Shown: positions 15,441 through 22,249 of the stretch, piece by piece
Layout: the number at the start of each line of letters is the position of its first letter
Position numbering within the stretch: position 1 is the first letter of the stretch
From: Thermoleophilia bacterium
Lineage (GTDB): Bacteria > Actinomycetota > Thermoleophilia > Solirubrobacterales > 70-9
DNA: 32,617 bases
Direction of reading: 5' to 3'
Assembly (NCBI GenBank): GCA_016650125.1
Contig: JAENWT010000026.1
Location: forward strand, 1-32,617
Position numbers and translations under genes: made by a program
Notes under the pieces: model-generated
What the model was told of the DNA's origin: nothing
Seen by the model: only the letters and a program-made list of their open reading frames with translations
Databases searched by the model: none

Positions 15441-16282
15441 CCGCGGCTGCCGCCCGTCAGGACCTGGAGCAGGTCGAGGTTCCGCATGTTCGGATAAGGC
15501 GCCAGGTCCACGGTCTGGATCGCCTCGCGCTCGTCGATCGGCGCGTGGTCGACTTCGCCGATCGGAATGTTCCGCGGATAGAGCGAGGAGAGGCCCTCGC
15601 CCCGCCAGCCGGAGGTGACGACGCTCTGGCCCTTGGTGATGTTCTTGGTCTGGTCGAGGAACTCGAGCACGAGCTTGTCCGGCGCGCCGACCGTCGCCCG
15701 CACCACGCCCTGGGCCCCACCCGGCTCAACCTTGGCGCTGACGGCGCTGGTGCTGTCGGTGATCAGCGTGACCACCGAATCGCCCCGGCTGACCGAGCTG
15801 ATGTGGCCGACCAGGCCGTCACCGCTGATCACCGGGTCGTTGAGCGCGATCCCGTCCGAGGAGCCGCGGTCGATGCCCACGGTCGAGAACCAGACGGTCG
15901 GCGACCGGCTGATCACCGTTGCGGTGACCGGTTCGTAGCCGTCGGCGATGCCCGCCTTCGCCTGGAGGTTCGCCATCGTGCGCAGCTGCTTGTTCTCCTG
16001 TAGCGCCACCTGTCCGGCGATCGCCTGGCTCCTCGACTCGGCGAGCTCCGTGGTCAGCCTTTCCCGCTCACCCCGGGCCTCGATCGTCTCGTCGAACCAG
16101 TTGACCAGGTCCCGGGCGGGCTTCAGCACCCGGCTGGCTCCATCCTGGACGGGTCCGAAGACGTTTCCGAGGCCGCCGACCGAGCCCGAACCCTGGCCGA
16201 AAGTCACCGTGAGCAGCACGAAACCGAGCAGGACCAGCCCTATGAGAACCGCTCGACGGCGGCGAACTTGCTTTCGGTACAC
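15437..16282 (-). CDS. mreC: Rod-shape-determining protein MreC
   Basis: A 281-residue single-pass protein. It has a basic N-terminus (YRKQVRRRR), a membrane segment about 12-30, a coiled coil about 68-100 (GERERLTTELAESRSQ), then the two beta domains typical of MreC (VTATVISRSPTVWFSTVGIDRG, DPVISGDGLVGHISSV, VVTSGWRGEGLSSLYPRNIPIGEV). It scaffolds PBP2 in the periplasmic-side space. Translation starts at GTG 16282 with AAGG 9 nt before. No mreB precedes it; a ~160-nt leader and a TACAAT box do. Confidence 0.94.
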   Translation of the reverse strand: MYRKQVRRRRAVLIGLVLLGFVLLTVTFGQGSGSVGGLGNVFGPVQDGASRVLKPARDLVNWFDETIEARGERERLTTELAESRSQAIAGQVALQENKQLRTMANLQAKAGIADGYEPVTATVISRSPTVWFSTVGIDRGSSDGIALNDPVISGDGLVGHISSVSRGDSVVTLITDSTSAVSAKVEPGGAQGVVRATVGAPDKLVLEFLDQTKNITKGQSVVTSGWRGEGLSSLYPRNIPIGEVDHAPIDEREAIQTVDLAPYPNMRNLDLLQVLTGGSRG

Positions 16283-16456
16283 GGCTTGAAACCTTGGTTT
16301 GCGGAGTTGGTGGATTCCGTCGCGATGCGACGAGGCGCGACCAGTGACTTTCTCACTTATCAGCGCGGATGGTGCCGTCTGAGAGGCGTCTGTTCGAGTA
16401 CTTGCAGACTGGCGTGAAACGCCGAACCTGGACTACCGGTCCGAGTCAGGATTGTA
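16283..16456 (-). promoter_or_regulatory. Promoter box and long structured leader of the mre operon
   Basis: TACAAT (plus 16451-16456, minus strand) is the best -10 in the maf-mreC gap and would give a leader of about 160 nt. Two perfect short hairpins lie in it: 16318-16323 with 16327-16332 (CGTCGC/GCGACG) and 16411-16415 with 16419-16423. No convincing -35 is seen. No open frame of note is present. Confidence 0.4.
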
Positions 16457-16479
16457 CCGGGGCTGCCGGTTCGGCCGAT

Positions 16480-17040
16480 TCAGGCGTCGAGTTCGGGGGC
16501 GAGTTCGAGCAGTAGCCCTACCGGCAGCCCGATCACGTTGGCGAGGTCACCCTCGATACCCGCCACCAGAGCCGAACCCCGGCCCTGAATCGCATACCCT
16601 CCGGCCCGGTTCCGCCACTCGCCACTGGCCAGGTACCGGTCGATCTCGTGACTGCTGAGGTCCCGGAACCGCACTTCGGAGACCGCGACCCCGGTGCGGG
16701 TCTGGTCACCGTCGGGGCCGATGACCGCGAGACCGCTGAGAACCTGGTGGACACGACCTGAAAGCTGGGCCAGGTATTCCCGGGCCCGAACCTCATCTTC
16801 GGGTTTGCCGATGATGTGCTCCTCGACCACGACATCGGTGTCGCAGCCGATGACGATCGAGCCCTCCTCAGACACCGCCCTCGCCTTGAGCAACGCGTTG
16901 GCGAGCACGACTTCGGCCGGATTCCCATGAACGATCTCCTCAACCCCGGAGACCTTGACTTCAAATTCGAGGTCCAGGCGCTCGAGGATCTCCCGGCGCT
17001 GCGGGGAGCCAGAGGCGAGGATGACGGGGAAGGCGGGCAT
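16480..17040 (-). CDS. maf: Maf family nucleoside-triphosphate pyrophosphatase
   Basis: A 186-residue Maf/YhdE protein, hydrolysing non-canonical or surplus nucleoside triphosphates (dTTP/UTP type) to monophosphates. Motifs are VILASGSPQRREIL at the N-terminus, the KARAV region, GCDTDVVVEEHIIGKP (the catalytic Asp is in CDTDVV), and YAIQGRGSALVAGIEGDLANVIGLPV at the C-terminus. The ATG is preceded by TGGAGA. It lies 197 nt upstream of mreC, in line with the frequent maf-mre association, but with its own spacing and probably its own transcript. Confidence 0.94.
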   Translation of the reverse strand: MPAFPVILASGSPQRREILERLDLEFEVKVSGVEEIVHGNPAEVVLANALLKARAVSEEGSIVIGCDTDVVVEEHIIGKPEDEVRAREYLAQLSGRVHQVLSGLAVIGPDGDQTRTGVAVSEVRFRDLSSHEIDRYLASGEWRNRAGGYAIQGRGSALVAGIEGDLANVIGLPVGLLLELAPELDA

Positions 17041-17149
17041 GTCTCCAGACTTTCAGATCGGTCTACCGCGGGGGCGGGCACAAATCGGAACCAGGAGAAC
17101 AAGCTCTTAGTTTTTGCCCTCTCAAAGAGGTAACAGTTCTGAATAACTG

Positions 17150-17213
17150 CATCAAAGTTGGTATTTCCGAAATCAGTCTGCGTCGGAATACGTTCGTAAA
17201 ACCAACTTCGATG
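17150..17213. repeat. Long imperfect inverted repeat in an AT-richer patch
   Basis: CATCAAAGTTGGT (17150-17162) pairs with ACCAACTTCGATG (17201-17213) with one mismatch, and the stem continues inward imperfectly. The patch 17100-17250 is clearly less GC-rich than its surroundings and lacks any credible gene. It lies upstream of maf on the minus strand, so it may be regulatory or a decayed insertion. Confidence 0.5.
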
Positions 17214-17311
17214 TCTCGTCTAGTTGTAATTCCTAAGCACGTTGTTCCTTAAATCCGGGTGGACCCTGCATGCTGGAGGTATCTGACAACCAGCCGCAAG
17301 GAGACACCCGG

Positions 17312-17536
17312 ATGGAAGTGCACGCTAACGCTTCGTTGACGCCCCAGGGCCGCCTGACCATGGAGCCGGTAGGTCATTTCTTTGCCGCGTTTGGTGCATA
17401 TAGGACCAAAACGCGGCACAGAAACCCCATGGCAACGGGAAAATCTCATTCTGGGTCGGTTCGAGGCCCGAGGTCGCCGGGTCGAAACCGACCCAGTTCG
17501 TCATTCGGGCTGATTTCGGAGAAGTGGCCCGGATAA
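17312..17536 (+). pseudogene. Truncated IS481-like transposase start
   Basis: The ATG at 17312 follows AAGGAG by 8 nt and encodes MEVHANASLTPQGRL, which matches the usual N-terminus of IS481-type transposases (HANAxLTPxGR). After about 17-20 residues the frame turns into unrelated low-quality sequence and stops at 17536. The helix-turn-helix and DDE domain are missing, so this is a 5' fossil. ATCCGGGTG (17253-17261) is an inverted repeat of CACCCGGAT (17305-17313), which covers the start codon and could once have masked it. Confidence 0.5.
17451..17496. repeat. 46-nt palindrome
   Basis: CTGGGTCGGTTCGA at 17451-17464 pairs with the right arm 17482-17496 with one extra base. The size is close to the 45-nt family but the sequence does not clearly align with it, so membership is open. 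Confidence 0.55.
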
Positions 17537-17544
17537 GGGCCACT
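17523..17544. repeat. Short perfect inverted repeat
   Basis: AGTGGCCC (17523-17530) and GGGCCACT (17537-17544) pair perfectly around GGATAA. It is one of a cluster of hairpins between the IS481 fossil and R2. Confidence 0.5.
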
Positions 17545-17586
17545 ATGTGGCCTCGATCCCGGTCACTTCGAACCCGCAAGCGAACC

Positions 17587-17625
17587 GATCGGGATTGTGC
17601 CGACTATTTCGGCACAATCCCGATC
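17587..17625. repeat. Palindrome, family copy P3
   Basis: A perfect 17-bp inverted repeat (17587-17603 with 17609-17625) around CTATT. It matches the inner 39 nt of the 45-nt family, beginning GATCGGGAT as in P4 (498-542). Relative to 29036-29080 at least five base pairs are swapped on both arms together. It ends about 51 nt before the closing stem of R2, the same arrangement as P4 before R1. Confidence 0.65.
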
Positions 17626-17656
17626 AGTTCCCTCTTTGCGGGCTTGCGGCGCTCGG

Positions 17657-17822
17657 CTTTTCAAAGACCGCAAGTGGGTGGTTCTCAAGGACGTCCTAAG
17701 CGTGGCTGGCGAGGAGTAAACGAGCCGGTGAAGCGATTTGACTTCCGTCAATGAGCGAGCCGAGCGAGTGTCGACGAAGCCAGGCGCGCTTAGGTCGTTC
17801 CTGAGGGCCGCCCGCCACCTCA
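17657..17822 (+). ncRNA. Structured RNA candidate R2 (paralogue of R1)
   Basis: The second copy of the R element. GGTGG 17677-17681 pairs with CCACC 17815-17819; 17684-17691 with 17798-17805 (one unpaired A); 17692-17693 with 17796-17797; 17695-17709 with 17780-17794 (14 of 15 pairs). The apical hairpin is 17738-17742/17747-17751 with a UUCC loop. Compared with R1, pairs 4 and 10 of the long helix change on both strands together, and three others keep pairing through G-U. It is followed by a strong hairpin at 17834, as expected of an independent RNA gene. No open frame explains the conservation. Confidence 0.65.
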
Positions 17823-17833
17823 GGTCTGCACGA

Positions 17834-17861
17834 GAAAGGGCGGCCCGTTGGCCGCCCTTTC
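17834..17861 (+). terminator. Strong terminator hairpin after R2
   Basis: A perfect 12-bp stem, GAAAGGGCGGCC (17834-17845) with 17850-17861, around CGTT. The right arm ends CCCTTTC. It lies 12 nt after R2 and 33 nt beyond the aquaporin stop on the other strand, so it can serve both directions. Confidence 0.75.
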
Positions 17862-17893
17862 GACGTAGCTTTCAGCTGCGAGGCAGCGTCAAC

Positions 17894-18628
17894 TCAGGAC
17901 TGGCTGCCCGGCGAGACTGAGGTCGGCTCCAGTTCGGAGGCTGACTTCTCGATCACGAACTTGTAGAACGCGAAGGCGAGTGCAGCACCGACGAGTGGGG
18001 CGAGCACATAGACCCATGCATCCCCGAACTCACCGGAGACGAGGGCCGGGCCGAACCAGCGGGCCGGGTTGACCGAAGCGCCGGTCAGCGGTCCGAAGAC
18101 CATGCCGATCGCGGCGAAGGTCAGGCCGATCGCCAGCGGGGCCCATTCCTTCTTCGCCTTGATACCCAGCGCCACGGCCAGGACGGTCAGGACGAGCAGG
18201 AAGGCGCCGAGGCCTTCGACGATGAAGCCCTGAGTGGCGCCACCGAGCAACGGACTGATGGTCGCGGCTCCGTAATTGGAAGCGCGCCCTTCGTCTTCAA
18301 GCAGAGCCTTGGTCAGCAGCGCTCCGAGAACACCACCGGAGAGCTGGGCCAGGATGTAGATGACCGCGTCAACTGGCGCGATCTTCTTCATGAGCGCAGC
18401 ACCGAAGGTGATTGCGGGGTTGAAGTGACCACCACTGGCTATGCCTATCCCGATGATGAGGATGCAGAGGATGAAGCCATAAGTGAGGCCGATCACCGCG
18501 AAGTCAGAACCGAACGAAGCCGACTCTCCTACCGAGATGAAGAGGACACCGACACTAGTGATGAAAAAGACCAGGAACAAAGTTCCGACCAGTTCAGCGA
18601 TGTATGCGGCGAGTCCGCGATCTTGCAT
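17894..18628 (-). CDS. Aquaporin / MIP family channel
   Basis: A 244-residue MIP channel with six membrane spans and both half-helix NPA motifs: HFNPAITF in the first half and SVNPARWFGPAL in the second. The Arg after the second NPA is the selectivity-filter arginine. The pattern fits water channels of the AqpZ type better than glycerol facilitators, which usually have an Asp after the second NPA-R. An in-frame TTG lies 9 nt upstream, but GGGAGG is too close to it and well spaced for the ATG at 18628. The C-terminus has a short polar tail. Confidence 0.93.
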   Translation of the reverse strand: MQDRGLAAYIAELVGTLFLVFFITSVGVLFISVGESASFGSDFAVIGLTYGFILCILIIGIGIASGGHFNPAITFGAALMKKIAPVDAVIYILAQLSGGVLGALLTKALLEDEGRASNYGAATISPLLGGATQGFIVEGLGAFLLVLTVLAVALGIKAKKEWAPLAIGLTFAAIGMVFGPLTGASVNPARWFGPALVSGEFGDAWVYVLAPLVGAALAFAFYKFVIEKSASELEPTSVSPGSQS

Positions 18629-18786
18629 GTAAGTCAAACCTCCCGTGGCTTTATTTCGATTACTGCCCGTGAGTGGTGGGCGAGCATCAGTCTAACTTCA
18701 CCGAGCCGCTTTATACCTGTGGGCCAATACCGGCCGCGAGTGTATATGCCTGCCGTAGCGGGCGGGTCTCCCGGCTCTCTTTTGGG

Positions 18787-19098
18787 TCAAAGCAATCCGC
18801 CCACCAGATCGGGCAATTCGCGGGCCATGCGTGAACGGGGGATCACCAGGTCCACCCCGGCCTCGAGCGCCCGGCGGCGGGTCTCGACGTCGGTGTGCGA
18901 ATAGAAGCCGATCGAAGGTGGCTCCAGCGCGGCTGCCGCCACCGGGTCGGTCGTATCGAGATCGCACACGATCAGATCGGCGTCGACCCGCTCGGGCAGG
19001 ACCGCCGCCAGCGTGACCTCGTGCCCCGCACTGACCAGACTCTCCTTCACCCGGCTGGCCAGCATCAGGTCGGCGACACAGGCGAAAACCCTTGCCAT
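18787..19098 (-). CDS. Small receiver-like (pseudo-receiver) protein
   Basis: A 103-residue protein with alternating strands and helices of a CheY-like fold: MARVFACVADLML, DADLIVCDLD (the Asp46 region sits where phosphoacceptor Asp would), SIGFYSHTD, AGVDLVIPRSRMARELP. The conserved Lys at the end of strand 5 is replaced by Arg, and the acidic cluster at the end of strand 1 is weak (a single Asp at residue 10). Phosphorylation is therefore doubtful. It follows the 120-residue gene upstream by 13 nt, so they form a two-gene unit. No partner kinase or output domain is nearby. Confidence 0.65.
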   Translation of the reverse strand: MARVFACVADLMLASRVKESLVSAGHEVTLAAVLPERVDADLIVCDLDTTDPVAAAALEPPSIGFYSHTDVETRRRALEAGVDLVIPRSRMARELPDLVGGLL

Positions 19099-19111
19099 CC
19101 TGGCGCCCGGC

Positions 19112-19474
19112 CTAAATCGAGCGGCGCTGGCGGAACTCTTCGCGCACGCTCTCCGGCCGGCCCCACATCTGGACGACCTCGGACCGGCCTTCACGCACCT
19201 CGCGCATCTGGATCTCACCGGCGAAGCCCTCGGCATCCATCTTCTTGAGGACGCCGAGCACCGTTTCGGGGGCCGCGGCCCGTCCGAAGCTGTGAGCGAC
19301 GGCGACCCGCCAGTGCCAGTCGGCCCGCGAATAGGGCTGCGCGTTGATCAGGCTCATGTTGACTGCGGCGTCGATATAACGCGTCTCGTCATCGATCCGC
19401 AGATCGAACTCGACGTCTGTCCAGTCATCCGGGAGGGAATCGAGCACTTCCTGAAAGTCCTGAGCCAGCGCCAT
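19112..19474 (-). CDS. Conserved-type protein of unknown function, 120 aa
   Basis: I do not recognise this protein. It begins MALAQDFQEVLDSLPDDWTD and ends VREEFRQRRSI. It is acidic at the N-terminus and rich in charged residues, with DWHWRVAVAHSFGRAAAP and TVLGVLKKMDAEGFAGEI in the middle. No signal peptide, membrane segment or metal motif is seen. Codon use matches its neighbours. The ATG lies 7 nt after TAGTCT without a ribosome-binding site, the leaderless pattern of the window. It diverges from ygfZ and is followed closely by the receiver-like gene. Confidence 0.7.
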   Translation of the reverse strand: MALAQDFQEVLDSLPDDWTDVEFDLRIDDETRYIDAAVNMSLINAQPYSRADWHWRVAVAHSFGRAAAPETVLGVLKKMDAEGFAGEIQMREVREGRSEVVQMWGRPESVREEFRQRRSI

Positions 19475-19481
19475 CGGGGAA

Positions 19482-19487
19482 AGACTA
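19482..19487 (-). promoter_or_regulatory. -10-like box TAGTCT (leaderless type)
   Basis: TAGTCT stands 7 nt before the ATG at 19474 on the minus strand. It faces away from the ygfZ promoter 39 nt further on. Confidence 0.4.
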
Positions 19488-19525
19488 CCGGCCGCCGCAG
19501 GACCGGGCCGCGGCTGCCGCTCTCG

Positions 19526-19531
19526 TAGAAT
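19526..19531 (+). promoter_or_regulatory. -10 box TAGAAT of ygfZ (leaderless type)
   Basis: TAGAAT is exactly 6 nt before the ygfZ ATG, with no Shine-Dalgarno sequence. The hexamer and spacing are identical to those of aguA. Confidence 0.55.
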
Positions 19532-19537
19532 CGAAGC

Positions 19538-20503
19538 ATGACCACCGCCTCCACCCCAGATCTCGACGCCGAATACCGGCAGATCCGCGAGGAATGCGGG
19601 CTGCTGAGCCGGTCCGGGCGCTTCAGCCTGACCGCCTCCGGACCCGAGGCCGCGGAGTTCCTCCAGGGCCAGGTGACCAACGACGTCGAAGAGCTGGCCT
19701 CCGGTGCCGGGTGTTACGCGGCTTTGCTCGACCGCAAAGGCCACCTGCAGTCGGACCTGCGCATCCTGCGGACCGGCGAGGCCGAGTTCTGGATCGATAC
19801 CGAAGGCGACGCCGGCCCCGGGGTACTCAAGCACCTTTCGATGTACAAGATCGGCCGCAAAGTCGAGGTCGAAGCGGCCGGCCGGACGATCCTTTCCCTG
19901 ATCGGGCCCGGTTCTTACGAAGTCACCGGGCTGGCCCCGGGAGGCGAATACAACTCGGTCACGGGCACCTTCGCCGGCGTCGAGACGCTCGTGGTGGCCA
20001 CCGACCTGGGCCTTGACGTGATCGTCCCGGACGATTCGGTGGACGCGGTCACCGCCGAGCTCGAATCGCGCCGCGCCGTCCCCGTGTCCGAAGCCGCGGC
20101 CGAGATCCTGCGGGTCGAGACCGGCCGTCCCCGCTTCGGCCGGGACATGACCGAGGCCTCGATGCCGGCCGAAGCCGGCATCGTCGAAGCCGCGGTGAAC
20201 TTCACCAAGGGCTGTTACATCGGCCAGGAACCGGTCGCGAGGCTTCATTACAAGGGCAGGCCGAATCGCCACCTGCGAGGGCTGAAGTTCGCGGCCCCGG
20301 TGGAGGCGGGGTCAGTCGTCCGCCTCGGTGACCGCGAGCTCGGCTCGGTCGGCACGGCGGTGCTTTCGCCGGCCACCGGGCAGATCGGCATGGCCATCCT
20401 GCGCAAGGAAGCCGAGCCCGGGACCACCGTGCTCGTCTCGTCCGGCGAGGACGAGGTCGAAGCCGAAGTGATCGAGCTGCCGTTCCTGGAGGAGTTGTCA
20501 TGA
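19538..20503 (+). CDS. ygfZ: YgfZ/GcvT-fold folate-binding Fe-S repair protein
   Basis: A 321-residue protein of the YgfZ/IBA57 group, a tetrahydrofolate-binding protein that supports assembly or repair of certain Fe-S enzymes such as MiaB. The group signature K-G-C-Y-x-G-Q-E is present as KGCYIGQE (224-231, Cys226), followed by PVARLHYKG. The N-terminal part has the GcvT-like FLQGQVTNDV and YAALLDRKGHLQSDLRI motifs. It overlaps the next gene by ATGA, so the acyltransferase is translationally coupled. Confidence 0.92.
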   Translation: MTTASTPDLDAEYRQIREECGLLSRSGRFSLTASGPEAAEFLQGQVTNDVEELASGAGCYAALLDRKGHLQSDLRILRTGEAEFWIDTEGDAGPGVLKHLSMYKIGRKVEVEAAGRTILSLIGPGSYEVTGLAPGGEYNSVTGTFAGVETLVVATDLGLDVIVPDDSVDAVTAELESRRAVPVSEAAAEILRVETGRPRFGRDMTEASMPAEAGIVEAAVNFTKGCYIGQEPVARLHYKGRPNRHLRGLKFAAPVEAGSVVRLGDRELGSVGTAVLSPATGQIGMAILRKEAEPGTTVLVSSGEDEVEAEVIELPFLEELS

Positions 20504-21522
20504 GCGGCCGGGCGCAGGGCCTCGGCGGCAAGACGCTCGGCGCCGACAGTCCCCTTTTCGGCGGCAAGGATCCGGAGCCGGCGGCGGCAGCCCGACCGGC
20601 GCTGCCGCAGGAAATGATCCCGTCCTGGGACCCCCGGGCCGACGACTACGCCAGCCCGCTGCCCGATCCCCCTTCCCCGGAAGAGTTCGAAGGGGCCGTA
20701 GCTGACCTGAGCGACCTCCTGCCGGCGGCGGAGCCGGAGCGTTCGCTCGACGACTGGGGCCGCTCGGAAGACATGGTCTCCCGCCTCGAGCCAATACTCA
20801 ACTTCTATTACCGCTACTGGTTCCGCGTCGAAGTCGAAGGCATCGAGAACGTGCCTTCCGACAGCGGAGCCCTGCTCGTCTCGAACCATTCCGGCGCCCT
20901 GCCGCCCGACGCGCCGATGATCATGCAGGCGATCCGCAACGAGCACGAGACGCCGCGCCCGCTCTACATGCTGGGCGAGAACTGGTTCAAGGGGTACCCC
21001 GGAGTCTCGATGCTGGTCAGCAAGATGGGGCTGGTTCCCGCCCACCGCGAGAACGCGCAGCGCCTGCTGAAGGACGAAGGCCGCCTCGCGATCATTTTCC
21101 CCGAGGGCCAGAAAGGATCACGCAAGGTTTACTGGCAGCGGTACCGGCTGCGGCGCTTCGGGCGTGGCGGCTTCGTGCGCACCGCAATCCGGGCGGGGGT
21201 GCCGATCGTGCCGATCGCGGTAATCGGCGCCGAAGAAGCGATGCCGATCTTCGCCCACATGCGAACGCTGCAGAAGCTCAGCGGGCTCATTTACTTCCCG
21301 ATCACACCATCCTTTCCCCACTTCGGCCTGGCGGCGCCGCTTATGTACATGCCGTCCAAGTTCAAGATCAGCTTCATGGAACCGGTCGACATGAGCCAGT
21401 ACCCGCCGGAAACCGCCGACGATCCGGCCGAGATCCAGAACATCTCGGAGCGCATCAGGGCACGGATCCAGTTGCAGCTCGACGACATGATCGGCGAGCG
21501 CAAGTCGGTGTGGATGGGCTGA
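20500..21522 (+). CDS. Lysophospholipid/glycerophospholipid acyltransferase (PlsC-like)
   Basis: A 340-residue protein. A ~90-residue Pro/Asp-rich, probably disordered N-terminus precedes a PlsC-type acyltransferase domain. VSNHSGALPPDAPM holds the catalytic His130 and Asp137 in the NHSG-x-x-P-x-D form seen in actinobacterial relatives. FPEGQKGSRK (200 on) is the acceptor-binding block, and VPIVPIAVIGAEEAMPI follows. There is no obvious membrane helix other than the hydrophobic domain surface. It most likely acylates a lysophospholipid or a related lipid at the membrane. It is coupled to ygfZ by a 4-nt overlap. Confidence 0.85.
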   Translation: MSGRAQGLGGKTLGADSPLFGGKDPEPAAAARPALPQEMIPSWDPRADDYASPLPDPPSPEEFEGAVADLSDLLPAAEPERSLDDWGRSEDMVSRLEPILNFYYRYWFRVEVEGIENVPSDSGALLVSNHSGALPPDAPMIMQAIRNEHETPRPLYMLGENWFKGYPGVSMLVSKMGLVPAHRENAQRLLKDEGRLAIIFPEGQKGSRKVYWQRYRLRRFGRGGFVRTAIRAGVPIVPIAVIGAEEAMPIFAHMRTLQKLSGLIYFPITPSFPHFGLAAPLMYMPSKFKISFMEPVDMSQYPPETADDPAEIQNISERIRARIQLQLDDMIGERKSVWMG

Positions 21523-21537
21523 CGCCACCCGGTCGGA

Positions 21538-21543
21538 TACATT
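21538..21543 (+). promoter_or_regulatory. -10-like box TACATT (leaderless type)
   Basis: TACATT lies 7 nt before GTG 21551. This decides the lipoprotein start in favour of the GTG over the TTG at 21542, which falls inside the box. Confidence 0.4.
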
Positions 21544-21550
21544 GCTGTCC

Positions 21551-22018
21551 GTGAGGGGAACAGTGTTTTGCATCACAGCAGTTCTGGCCGCGGGAGTCGT
21601 GCTATCCGCCTGCGGCTCCGAGACCCACGAAAACAACCCGCGGCCGCCGGTCCCTCCGGTGGTCAGTATCTCGATCTCGGACGACACGATCGAGGTCTCT
21701 CCGTTGGCCGTCGGTGTCCCCGGCAAACGCCCGGTGAACATCAACCAGAACCAGCTCGCGACGGAGGGCCAGGCAAATCCGAAGGCGCCGGCCGTCGTTG
21801 CGGTCGCGATCTCAAACCTCACCAACCGCAACACCGAGCTGATCCTCGAAGGCCCCGTGGAACGCTCCGAACCGCTGACCGCGACCGGATCCGGTTCCTT
21901 CCAGGCGGCGCTGCCGACCGGGATCTACCGCTTCAGCTCACCGGCCAGTTCCGGCACGGCGAGGTTCGCGGTCGGACCCAGCCGGGTTTCCGCTTCAGGG
22001 GACCTGCTCACGCCCTAG
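21551..22018 (+). CDS. Putative lipoprotein
   Basis: A 155-residue protein with a lipoprotein signal: a short basic start, the hydrophobic run VFCITAVLAAGVVLSAC and the lipobox LSAC, so the Cys would be lipidated. The mature part has a Pro-rich linker (ENNPRPPVPPV) followed by a beta-rich domain (SISDDTIEVSPLAVG, AVAISNLTNRNTELILEG, GIYRFSSPASSGTARFAV) that resembles a cupredoxin-like or other Ig-type fold without visible copper ligands. Function is unknown. Its stop codon lies inside the left arm of the inverted-repeat element 22013-22184, so insertion may have reset its 3' end. Confidence 0.65.
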   Translation: MRGTVFCITAVLAAGVVLSACGSETHENNPRPPVPPVVSISISDDTIEVSPLAVGVPGKRPVNINQNQLATEGQANPKAPAVVAVAISNLTNRNTELILEGPVERSEPLTATGSGSFQAALPTGIYRFSSPASSGTARFAVGPSRVSASGDLLTP

Positions 22019-22184
22019 ATGGTTGATTCCTAATTACCGGGCGTCCGGGGGCGCGCCCGATCAAGCAGATCAAGGAATCGGGCGGAGGGCTTGCCGGTGG
22101 CAAGTTCGAGTCCGATGACGAAGATATGCGCAGTATCGGGCGCGTCATCCGGGCGTGGGGGAATTAGGAATCAATCATCTAGGG
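22013..22184. mobile_element. 172-bp element with 23-bp terminal inverted repeats (MITE-like)
   Basis: The left arm 22013-22035 and right arm 22162-22184 are inverted copies with 22 of 23 positions identical. Pairing continues outside after a 3-nt bulge (TGCTC against GAGCA). The centre is GC-rich and holds a short open stretch ending in TAG within the right arm, with no usable start. No transposase is present. It is either a miniature non-autonomous transposon or a very long-range RNA stem just upstream of ccr. No clear target duplication is seen. Confidence 0.6.
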
Positions 22185-22210
22185 GAGCACCTTTGCCAGC
22201 GCCGCGAATG

Positions 22211-22216
22211 TAGGAT
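22211..22216 (+). promoter_or_regulatory. -10-like box TAGGAT upstream of ccr
   Basis: TAGGAT lies 33 nt before the ccr GTG, which unlike many neighbours has a clear GAGAGGAG ribosome-binding site. No good -35 is visible. The box is outside the inverted-repeat element. Confidence 0.35.
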
Positions 22217-22249
22217 GCGCGGACCCTTCCCGAACCCGAGAGGAGCGAA

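Noticed and set aside
17738-17920. A small plus-strand open frame near R2
   Set aside because: It runs through the RNA helix and the terminator hairpin and has no start context or similarity.
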